Positions 27,405 through 34,037 of a stretch of 64,000 bases of DNA are shown piece by piece. The stretch is from UBA1672 sp963977495 (GTDB taxonomy: Bacteria; Pseudomonadota; Alphaproteobacteria; Micavibrionales; Micavibrionaceae): positions 49,634 through 113,633 of the forward strand of contig CAXBOT010000005.1 in assembly GCA_963977495.1 (NCBI GenBank), given 5' to 3'. The position numbers were made by a program, and so were the translations under genes. Positions within the stretch are counted from its first letter, which is position 1, and the number at the start of each line of letters is the position of its first letter. The notes under the pieces are model-generated. The model was not told the DNA's origin, did no database searches, and worked only from the letters and a program-made list of their open reading frames with translations.

Positions 27405-27821
27405 TTGGCTGCTACACAAATTCTTGCCGCTTGCATAATGATGGCCGCACAAACCCATGATGTGCCACCGGCGTTGCTGGCGGGCATCTATCAGGCAGAA
27501 GGCGGCACAATCGGGCAGGAAGTCAAAAATACAAACGGCAGTTACGATATGGGCCCCATGCAGATCAATACGATCTGGCTTCCCGAACTCGCAAAACTTT
27601 GGGGCGTTAGTGAAAATAAAGCGCATGAATGGGTGCGCGATGATGCCTGTACAAACGTCGATGTGGCCGCTTGGATTCTACGAGGACACCTCACAAAAAC
27701 ACAAAATTTATCAAAAGCATTAGAATATTATCACTCCAAAACACCCCAATTTGGAAAAAAATACAAAAAACGTGTGATCGATCTTATGAAAAAAAACAGT
27801 TTGCTTAAGACAGACCGTTAA
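27405..27821 (+). CDS. Lytic transglycosylase-like (SLT/lysozyme fold) protein
   Basis: A 138-residue wall hydrolase domain resembling VirB1/PilT-like transglycosylases. The catalytic Glu is in IYQAEGG, followed by the characteristic SYDMGPMQINTIWLPEL segment and the helical ALEYYHSKTPQFGKKY end. The start is a TTG with a perfect AGGAGG four bases upstream. Reading further upstream soon meets the stop of the previous gene in the same frame, so no longer form exists. No clear signal peptide is seen, which is unusual. Position before dotDCB suggests it opens the wall for the secretion machine. Confidence 0.82.
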   Translation: MAATQILAACIMMAAQTHDVPPALLAGIYQAEGGTIGQEVKNTNGSYDMGPMQINTIWLPELAKLWGVSENKAHEWVRDDACTNVDVAAWILRGHLTKTQNLSKALEYYHSKTPQFGKKYKKRVIDLMKKNSLLKTDR

Positions 27822-27940
27822 TCTTTATAGTCCAAGCTCACGCTTAGATTGCGCGTCATTTAGATAACAAAACAGGTCGTATATATATGCTGTTTTAAAA
27901 AAAAGCTTTCTAAGAAGTGCATTATTGTGTTTAGTTATTC

Positions 27941-27980
27941 TTGATTTGCGTCGCAATTTTGTCTAGTATTTCCAATAGAC
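27941..27980 (+). promoter_or_regulatory. Candidate promoter and operator upstream of dotD
   Basis: TTGATT (27941-27946) and TAGTAT (27964-27969) are spaced 17 bases apart and each matches 4 of 6 bases of the sigma-70 consensus. An inverted repeat GTCTA (27961-27965) / TAGAC (27976-27980) overlaps the -10 element. It lies 45 bases before the dotD start in a 192-base gap. Confidence 0.4.
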
Positions 27981-28013
27981 TAAGTTGTCTTTGTTTTAGG
28001 GTTTTAAATTATT

Positions 28014-28523
28014 ATGTCTCGTAACTTTCTTTTCTTACCACTACTGTGTGGTCTTGCACTTACCGGTTGTTCCTCATCTAATACGCAGAGCTTTAGCGTA
28101 GGCAGTCCTCAGATTGTCGCATCACCTGACAGTGTGTCGATGATGTTGGCCGAATCTGCTGATAGAGCATCAGCCGCTCTCGAAACACTTGCTGCGGTTG
28201 AGCAGGCACGAACACCCGCGACAGCGATGTCGCCGCTTGGTGATGTGCCACAAGAATTACGCCGCACAATCACTGTTAACTGGGTCGGCCCGATTGAGCC
28301 GATTGCGAAAACACTTGCAGATCGCGCCGGTTACGGGTTTTTGGTTTTGGGTAGCGAACCCTCTGTTCCGGTTGTCGTCTCTATCGACGCCGAAAATTCA
28401 CGTGTTGTCGATGTATTGAGAGATACCGGACTTCAACTCGGTAAACGCGGCGACATAAAAGTTGACGCGCGCTCTCGCATGGTGGAAATTTACTATGCAC
28501 CAAATGCAGGACTCGGCGGCTAA
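28014..28523 (+). CDS. dotD: Type IVB secretion lipoprotein DotD-like
   Basis: A 169-residue outer-membrane lipoprotein. The signal peptide ends in the lipobox LTGC (residues 16-19, in CGLALTGCSSSN). The C-terminal domain (about 85-165, with LRRTITVNWVGPIEPIAKTL and VVVSIDAENSRVVDVLRDTG) resembles the secretin N0-like fold known for DotD. In Legionella DotD works with DotC to place DotH in the outer membrane. It is the first gene of a dotD-dotC-dotB run identical in order to Legionella. Confidence 0.85.
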   Translation: MSRNFLFLPLLCGLALTGCSSSNTQSFSVGSPQIVASPDSVSMMLAESADRASAALETLAAVEQARTPATAMSPLGDVPQELRRTITVNWVGPIEPIAKTLADRAGYGFLVLGSEPSVPVVVSIDAENSRVVDVLRDTGLQLGKRGDIKVDARSRMVEIYYAPNAGLGG

Positions 28524-28539
28524 GAGAGGTTTACAAATA

Positions 28540-29412
28540 ATGCGTTTTCTTTTAACTACAAGCCTTTGTGCACTCGTCGGTCTTTCCGGTGTTATTTATT
28601 CGCATAATGCTTATGCCGATAAAGTTAAGGGCTTGCCCGTCGATAAAGAAGTTCCCTTAACCACTGCAGATGAACAACCTGTAGAGCTTAAGAATCTTGT
28701 CGGGTATGAACCTATCGGTGATATTGACGGCGTTGACGACCTTCCGATTGATATTCGCCTCGAAGCCTTGAAAGAGGCTGCTATTTCTTTTGGTGCACGT
28801 GGCGGTTTGGCCAAGCGCACATTTGAAATCAGACGGGAAATTGACAACAGAACACGCTATCTTGACCGTATCTATAATTTCAGTCAGCTTTTAGTATCCG
28901 CACCTTCCGGCTTTTTGATCGAACCACCGATCGTGACCGAATCAATGAATGCGATGCTAATTGATATTGATGGCCAAACAGCCGCGGTATCAGACAAAAT
29001 TTACAATATTATACGCAATGCACGCATCGTTTCTGCGCCAAGAACATGGCGCCAGTATCTAGAGCGTGAATGGGGCCAAGTTATGCCTCCGCCGGATATT
29101 TTAACGCCCCAAAATAAAGAAGAACGTGCCACATGGACCGTTAACATCGAAAAAGGTTGGGCGCAGGGCTATCAACAAGCTGATGACATCTTCAAAGATG
29201 ATTTGGCGCGGTTGGAATCTGATTTTCAAGGTATGATCAGATACAGAATGTTGCTCGCCCAAGGTATGGTTTCCCCTCCTTATGCCCTTCAAGTTGATCG
29301 CGGCATTACAGGCGGCGGCGATGAAATGCGCGTTGGTGATCGCGCTGTTCAGATCACCGGTATCCCAGAGCTGATGACCGGAGCAGACACATGGAAGCCC
29401 GCAAGCCGGTAA
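28540..29412 (+). CDS. dotC: Type IVB secretion protein DotC-like
   Basis: A 290-residue exported protein of the outer-membrane core. ATG 28540 (MRFLLTTSLCALVG) is selected because AGAGAGG lies 10 bases upstream and the longer start at 28462 would overlap dotD. The protein is recognised by the block SFGARGGLAKRTFEIRREID and the C-terminal half with VEKGWAQGYQQAD-like residues (here IEKGWAQGYQQADDIF). The signal peptide appears to end at AYA-D without a lipobox cysteine, unlike the Legionella lipoprotein. It overlaps dotB by 22 bases. Confidence 0.85.
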   Translation: MRFLLTTSLCALVGLSGVIYSHNAYADKVKGLPVDKEVPLTTADEQPVELKNLVGYEPIGDIDGVDDLPIDIRLEALKEAAISFGARGGLAKRTFEIRREIDNRTRYLDRIYNFSQLLVSAPSGFLIEPPIVTESMNAMLIDIDGQTAAVSDKIYNIIRNARIVSAPRTWRQYLEREWGQVMPPPDILTPQNKEERATWTVNIEKGWAQGYQQADDIFKDDLARLESDFQGMIRYRMLLAQGMVSPPYALQVDRGITGGGDEMRVGDRAVQITGIPELMTGADTWKPASR

Positions 29413-30548
29413 GCCTTGTTAAGGCAGAAGACAGTCATGCTAAAACGTGGCCTGACGAACCTCAACGATTCGCGCAAGACGATATCGATGACTTCCTTCT
29501 ATGGTGCGTAAAGCAAAACTCTTCTGACATCACAATACAAAGCGAACGTCCCGTCTATAACGAGATTCACGGAGAGTTATATCCCGCGACCTTCCGCGCA
29601 TTGGACGCGGCGGATATGGCCGTTTATCTGGAAAAACTTTACGGACCTGAGGCGCAAGCGCGCCTTGCCTCTGGTAGAGATCTGGACGTTTCCTATGAAA
29701 TCAGACCTGACCGCTACACCCGTATACGCTTTCGTGTCAACATCACCGCAATTTTGACCAAAGGCCGCGACGGCGCACAGATCACAATGCGTTCCCTGCC
29801 CAGCGAACCGCCCACAATGAAAGACCTGAACATTGAACAGGAAATCATGGATGCATGGGCGCCAAGACAGGGATTGGTTGTTATTACCGGGCCGACAGGG
29901 TCAGGTAAAAGTACATTATTGGCCGCCGGAAACAGAATGCTTCTGGAGCGTCCGCGCGGTTGCGGTAAAATGCTGACCTACGAAGCGCCGATCGAATATG
30001 TCTATGACAGTATTCAAAGCCCGCGCTCGCTTGTGTCCCAAACAGAAATTCCACGCCACCTGCCCAACTTTGCCCATGGTGTGCGTAACGCATTGCGCCG
30101 TAAACCTGAAATTATTCTTGTGGGTGAAGCCCGTGACCGTGAAACGATCAACGCCTCAATCGAGGCCGCGCAAACAGGTCACGCCGTCTATACCACGACA
30201 CACACTTTGGGCGTTGCCAACACCGTACAGCGGATGCTTTCAACCTATGAAATGGATGAACGCGAAGAACGCGCCGTGGCCTTGATGGAAACATTGCGCC
30301 TCATCGTCACGCAAGCTCTTGTCGCGCGTGTTGGTGGTGGACGTTGCGGTGTCAGGGAGTGGATGAAATTCCCCGATGATATTCGCGAAAAACTGATGGA
30401 TATGCATTTCACCAAATGGCCCAACGAAATCCAACGTTCTATCGCCCAATATGGCAGAACAATGGAACACTCTGCTGCTCTGGCCTTTGAAAGCGGGCAA
30501 ATTGACCGTCGTGCTTATCTCTTGCTTTCAAACAGCACAGGTGCTTAA
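29391..30548 (+). CDS. dotB: Type IVB secretion ATPase DotB-like
   Basis: A 385-residue PilT/VirB11-superfamily hexameric ATPase that powers the secretion machine. The Walker A motif GPTGSGKST starts near residue 166. The Asp and His boxes follow (ILVGEARDRETI, then QTGHAVYTTTHT). The N-terminal PAS-like domain carries SDITIQSERPVY. It starts within the end of dotC, which implies translational coupling. No signal peptide is present; it acts at the cytoplasmic face. Confidence 0.93.
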   Translation: MEARKPVSLVKAEDSHAKTWPDEPQRFAQDDIDDFLLWCVKQNSSDITIQSERPVYNEIHGELYPATFRALDAADMAVYLEKLYGPEAQARLASGRDLDVSYEIRPDRYTRIRFRVNITAILTKGRDGAQITMRSLPSEPPTMKDLNIEQEIMDAWAPRQGLVVITGPTGSGKSTLLAAGNRMLLERPRGCGKMLTYEAPIEYVYDSIQSPRSLVSQTEIPRHLPNFAHGVRNALRRKPEIILVGEARDRETINASIEAAQTGHAVYTTTHTLGVANTVQRMLSTYEMDEREERAVALMETLRLIVTQALVARVGGGRCGVREWMKFPDDIREKLMDMHFTKWPNEIQRSIAQYGRTMEHSAALAFESGQIDRRAYLLLSNSTGA

Positions 30549-30551
30549 ATA

Positions 30552-30566
30552 TTAACATTAGATTAA
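30552..30566. promoter_or_regulatory. CtrA-box-like motif TTAA-N7-TTAA
   Basis: TTAACATTAGATTAA matches the full alphaproteobacterial CtrA consensus TTAA-N7-TTAA. It sits in the 68-base gap between the dotB stop and the GTG start of icmT. Confidence 0.45.
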
Positions 30567-30616
30567 TATTCGTTTCATATAATGTTTAATCGCATTTTAG
30601 CAGAAGGGATAAGCTC

Positions 30617-30916
30617 GTGGTAAAAGAGTTAGAGAACATTGAAGCCAAACTCAACTGGCACTGGCGCGATTCCATGCGTACAATTCGTTTTGCCGGCTTT
30701 GATGCGCGCGTGGCTTTTCTTATTCCGATCTGGCTTTTATATCTAAGATGGTCAACCATCATCCTGACCGTTGCCGTGTTTTACGTTTTTAAGTTTCTTG
30801 AGAATAAGGGGCTGACTTTTCCCTCAGCTATCCGCGCATTAAGAAGCTGGCTCATTGGTCGTTCACGCCCCGGTATTTTAGGAGTCTCCAATCATAAATT
30901 TGTAGATTACGGTTAA
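30617..30916 (+). CDS. icmT: Type IVB secretion protein IcmT/DotS-like
   Basis: A 99-residue small membrane protein. It begins with GTG, preceded by AAGGG. The conserved N-terminus (LNWHWRDSMRTIRFAGFDAR) and two adjacent hydrophobic segments (about 35-52 and 54-66, with WLLYLRW) match IcmT. In Legionella it is a small inner-membrane component needed for pore formation and egress. Here it sits after dotDCB instead of next to icmS. Confidence 0.88.
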   Translation: MVKELENIEAKLNWHWRDSMRTIRFAGFDARVAFLIPIWLLYLRWSTIILTVAVFYVFKFLENKGLTFPSAIRALRSWLIGRSRPGILGVSNHKFVDYG

Positions 30917-31080
30917 AAATACGCCCCGTATCAATTGCTTTATGATCCTTTGCCTGCCCGAACTGACTTAAAGACTTGAATTCTCCCATATAGACAGATA
31001 TTCTCTTGTAATCGATATTATTTATATCGCTTGCTGCATCTTGTTGTTGTGCATTGTTAATTACGTTTGGGAATAAAAAA

Positions 31081-32457
31081 ATGTGTTCAAAATATAATCG
31101 CTTTCTCTTATCAACATGCTTACCTGTTATGGCTTTGACGCTTTGTGTTTCTATGCCTGTACATGCTGGTTTCGAATGGACACCACCGGAAAAAGTTGAA
31201 CAAGTCGAAGTTTTACCCGCGCCTGTTCTTGATGATATCCCTGCGCCCATCCCATCCCATCCTGTTATGACAGAAACACTGGATGAAACCGATCAAGCCG
31301 ATAGTGCGATGGAACCCCCTGTTGAAGAAATGCAAGAACCACCCGTTAAAATCACCGTTATCGATGATGCACCGGAAGAAACAGCAACGCCCGAAAAAGT
31401 TGACATTATTGTTATTGAAGAACATATAGACGATGTTCCCATGGAAATTGAAGATGATCATGAAACGGTGGAAACTGTCATCATAGAGCATGAAGAAGAA
31501 TTAGCCGAAGAGCCTGTCGTCACCGCGCACGAGCAAGAAAACACAGTGATTGAAGCTATGGATGTTGAAACATCTAAGGCCCCTGTTAAAGAAGCACAGC
31601 CGATAGCAGCGCCAGATGAGAATGCACTGACACTCAACCCTTATCCTTTGGAAAACGCTCCTCAGGGTGATGTTGCGCCAGCACAAGCCAACGATGAAAT
31701 CACATGGAACGAACCACAACATTTTGACGTGATAGAAGGCTTCGGCACAGATATGCCACTTGCGTTGGCTTTACGCCAAATCGTACCACCGCAATATGCT
31801 TTTTCTTTCGGGAATGGTGTTAATCCGGGCATGCGTATTTCATGGCAGGGCGGCAAAGCATGGAATGAAGTTTTAGCCGATGCGCTTACACCTGCCGGCG
31901 TTAATGTGGGCATCCATAATAAGAAAGTATTGCTACGCACCGATAATACTGTGCAGCCGACAACCACTGAGGAAGCAGCCGTTGAAGAAACCATAAAGCC
32001 TGCATTCGAAGATGATGTCGCCGCCGTTGAAAAAGAGGGCATCACCCACGAAGACACTGCCGACAATGTGGTTGAGGATGCCTACGAAGATACAGCAGAG
32101 GAAATCTCGGAATCAGTTGAGCATGTAGAAGACGCCCTTGATGAGGCAGCGGACACGACGCCTGCCGCCGCGCCGGAAAAGGCCATGAATGATGCCTTGC
32201 ATGACGTTTACGGCACGACAGATGATGCGGTGCCTGATGATGCCCCTATCCAACTGGAAAAGGCCACCAGCACCATGGTTGAGGAGCTTCTTGAGCCTGT
32301 AGAAACAATCGAAGATCAGGAAGCAATTCCCGCGCCTGACATGGACGCCCTATCTGATGAGGCCGAAAACATTGTGATTGAGCGCACCAATATTCTTGAT
32401 CCCGGTCAAGCAGAAGGCACACAGCCTGCCGTTTCCATAGACGAAAAAAAAAATTAA
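31081..32457 (+). CDS. Exported acidic protein with TcpQ/PilL-type domain (N-terminal part of a probably split gene)
   Basis: A 458-residue exported protein. ATG 31081 gives a signal peptide ending at VHAG. A long Glu/Val/Pro-rich acidic region follows (about 40-200). A compact domain at about 210-290 (MPLALALRQIVPPQYAFSFG and MRISWQGGKAWNEVL) resembles TcpQ/PilL-type, secretin-N0-related domains. A second acidic region follows. The frame ends in DEKKN just after a run of ten A residues, whereas the next frame continues with a second TcpQ-like domain. It could be an envelope-spanning accessory subunit of the type IVB machine. Confidence 0.72.
   Translation: MCSKYNRFLLSTCLPVMALTLCVSMPVHAGFEWTPPEKVEQVEVLPAPVLDDIPAPIPSHPVMTETLDETDQADSAMEPPVEEMQEPPVKITVIDDAPEETATPEKVDIIVIEEHIDDVPMEIEDDHETVETVIIEHEEELAEEPVVTAHEQENTVIEAMDVETSKAPVKEAQPIAAPDENALTLNPYPLENAPQGDVAPAQANDEITWNEPQHFDVIEGFGTDMPLALALRQIVPPQYAFSFGNGVNPGMRISWQGGKAWNEVLADALTPAGVNVGIHNKKVLLRTDNTVQPTTTEEAAVEETIKPAFEDDVAAVEKEGITHEDTADNVVEDAYEDTAEEISESVEHVEDALDEAADTTPAAAPEKAMNDALHDVYGTTDDAVPDDAPIQLEKATSTMVEELLEPVETIEDQEAIPAPDMDALSDEAENIVIERTNILDPGQAEGTQPAVSIDEKKN
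32444..32453 (+). other. Ten-adenine run at a probable frameshift site
   Basis: The run contains the slippery heptamer A-AAA-AAA in phase with the upstream frame, and the stop TAA follows at 32455. A -1 shift, or one extra A, joins the upstream and downstream frames. The downstream frame is open only from 32400, so the shift must occur within 32400-32457. Confidence 0.65.
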
Positions 32458-32495
32458 CGCTGGCGCAAAATCCATCTGATGAAAATCTGACCGTT

Positions 32496-32810
32496 TTGGA
32501 AATCCTTCACCCTGACATGGGCGCTGCTGTGAGCATGTCGGATTACAGGACAGAGCCCAGTAACACCACCCGCGTATGGCAAGCCGTTAAGGGAAAGACG
32601 TTAAAGTCTGTTCTGGAAGACTGGAGCGCAACGGAAAACATTCCCGTATCGTGGCACACAGACCAAAAACACACGCTTGATTACGATGTTTTCATCAGTG
32701 GAACATTCGAAAATGCCGTTGCGGTTCTTCTGTCGAAGGGGCTGAAAAATGCGCCGCCTTACGATCTGAACGACACCCCCTACCGCCTTAATATCGGTGA
32801 TAACGAATAA
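32496..32810 (+). CDS. TcpQ-like domain, probable C-terminal part of the gene at 31081
   Basis: A frame of 104 residues counted from TTG 32496, but open upstream to the A-run, giving 119 residues from 32454. It has no good ribosome binding site or signal peptide of its own. The domain (VWQAVKGKTLKSVLEDWSA, then HTLDYDVFISGTFENAVAVL) is a typical TcpQ/PilL-like module, and similar proteins carry this domain at the C-terminus. Joined to the upstream frame the product would be about 576 residues. It ends 8 bases before the convergent flgL stop. Confidence 0.6.
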   Translation: MEILHPDMGAAVSMSDYRTEPSNTTRVWQAVKGKTLKSVLEDWSATENIPVSWHTDQKHTLDYDVFISGTFENAVAVLLSKGLKNAPPYDLNDTPYRLNIGDNE

Positions 32811-32818
32811 CCGCCATA

Positions 32819-34018
32819 TTAACGCGCCAGATAGTTCGCAAGCGTTAGCTGCTGTGTGATCGCCGTCACGTTATAAGAGGCCTGAAGCTGCGTCTGCAGC
32901 GTCGTAATACGCACGGCAACCTCATTCGTATCGACATTCTCTATATCGCTGACCGTGGTGAACAATAATTCCTGTTGATCGACATGCGATTCCTTGGTTT
33001 CGTTCATCTGCACACGCACCGTTTCCAAATCAAAGCGCGTCTGATCAATTTCATCAATCGCCGCCGAAGCGCGTTTGGTCATCGCGTTATACAGTTCATA
33101 AAAACTATCTTGCTGTTCTTTGGCGGTCGTGCCTGGCGCGCCCTTGGCATCCGGCACACCGGGATAGGTGCCGTTTTCATAAACATCAACAATCGGCGAG
33201 AAATTTTCATTCTTCATCACCGCCATAATCACCATGATATCCCTAAAGCTGTCATCATTGGCCAAGGTGGTATATTCAAATTCCGAATTTTCATCCGCGC
33301 GGACAAAAACATCGCCCGCCTGATTGCTGCTCAACGTGCTGGAAAAACCGATTGTGGCATCGGTAATCGCATTTGTATTGCCGTTCAGGGCTGTCCCGTC
33401 AAACAAATCAGCAAGCAAATCATCTGTGGTAATCGACCCGTTTTTCCAATCCGTCAACAAGGTTGAAATCGCCGTATCCAGCGTTCCGGTGTCATTAAAA
33501 GGCTTGTTCAAGCTGTCCGCCCCTGCCAATAAATAACGATCGCCTTCTTGGGTGTTCAACAGTTCGCCAAAGAAACCAAACAGATTTTCCGCATGATTGA
33601 TCACCGCTTGGAAATCCGTATCAACCTTTGAAGAGGTTTTACCCACCTTGATCGCATCATCTTCCGGTGTCGCCGGATCGTCATAAAACACATCTTCGCC
33701 CAGCAAGTGATCGCCTTCTTGCAGGAAATTCACCAATGTGTTCGAAAACTCACCCGATTGCGCCTGAAATTCTTCAACCGCGTTCAAGGTCAGGCCAATT
33801 GTCGTATTGGCGCGTTTGATATTGTTGATATAAACCTCAATAGAGGATAATTCCGTGCGCGATCTGACCGATGACAACGCATCCGTACTTAAACCCGAAT
33901 AGCTTTGTGATTTTTTGCCCGTCGCCAGTTGCGTCGATAACTTCGCCAGCGACGTCTGCTGCAAATTCAAATTTTCAATTTGTCTTAAGGCCTGCCCTAA
34001 AGTAGAAACACCCGTCAT
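32819..34018 (-). CDS. flgL: Flagellar hook-associated protein 3 (hook-filament junction)
   Basis: A 399-residue flagellin-related protein. The N-terminal D0 helix (TLGQALRQIENLNLQQTSLAKLSTQLATGKK) and the C-terminal helix (VAVRITTLQTQLQASYNVTA) match FlgL/flagellin ends, with a variable acidic middle. It forms the junction between FlgK and the filament. It is co-transcribed with flgK, 19 bases upstream. No other flagellar gene is visible in the window. Confidence 0.88.
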   Translation of the reverse strand: MTGVSTLGQALRQIENLNLQQTSLAKLSTQLATGKKSQSYSGLSTDALSSVRSRTELSSIEVYINNIKRANTTIGLTLNAVEEFQAQSGEFSNTLVNFLQEGDHLLGEDVFYDDPATPEDDAIKVGKTSSKVDTDFQAVINHAENLFGFFGELLNTQEGDRYLLAGADSLNKPFNDTGTLDTAISTLLTDWKNGSITTDDLLADLFDGTALNGNTNAITDATIGFSSTLSSNQAGDVFVRADENSEFEYTTLANDDSFRDIMVIMAVMKNENFSPIVDVYENGTYPGVPDAKGAPGTTAKEQQDSFYELYNAMTKRASAAIDEIDQTRFDLETVRVQMNETKESHVDQQELLFTTVSDIENVDTNEVAVRITTLQTQLQASYNVTAITQQLTLANYLAR

Positions 34019-34037
34019 AATATTGTCCTTCCTTCAT

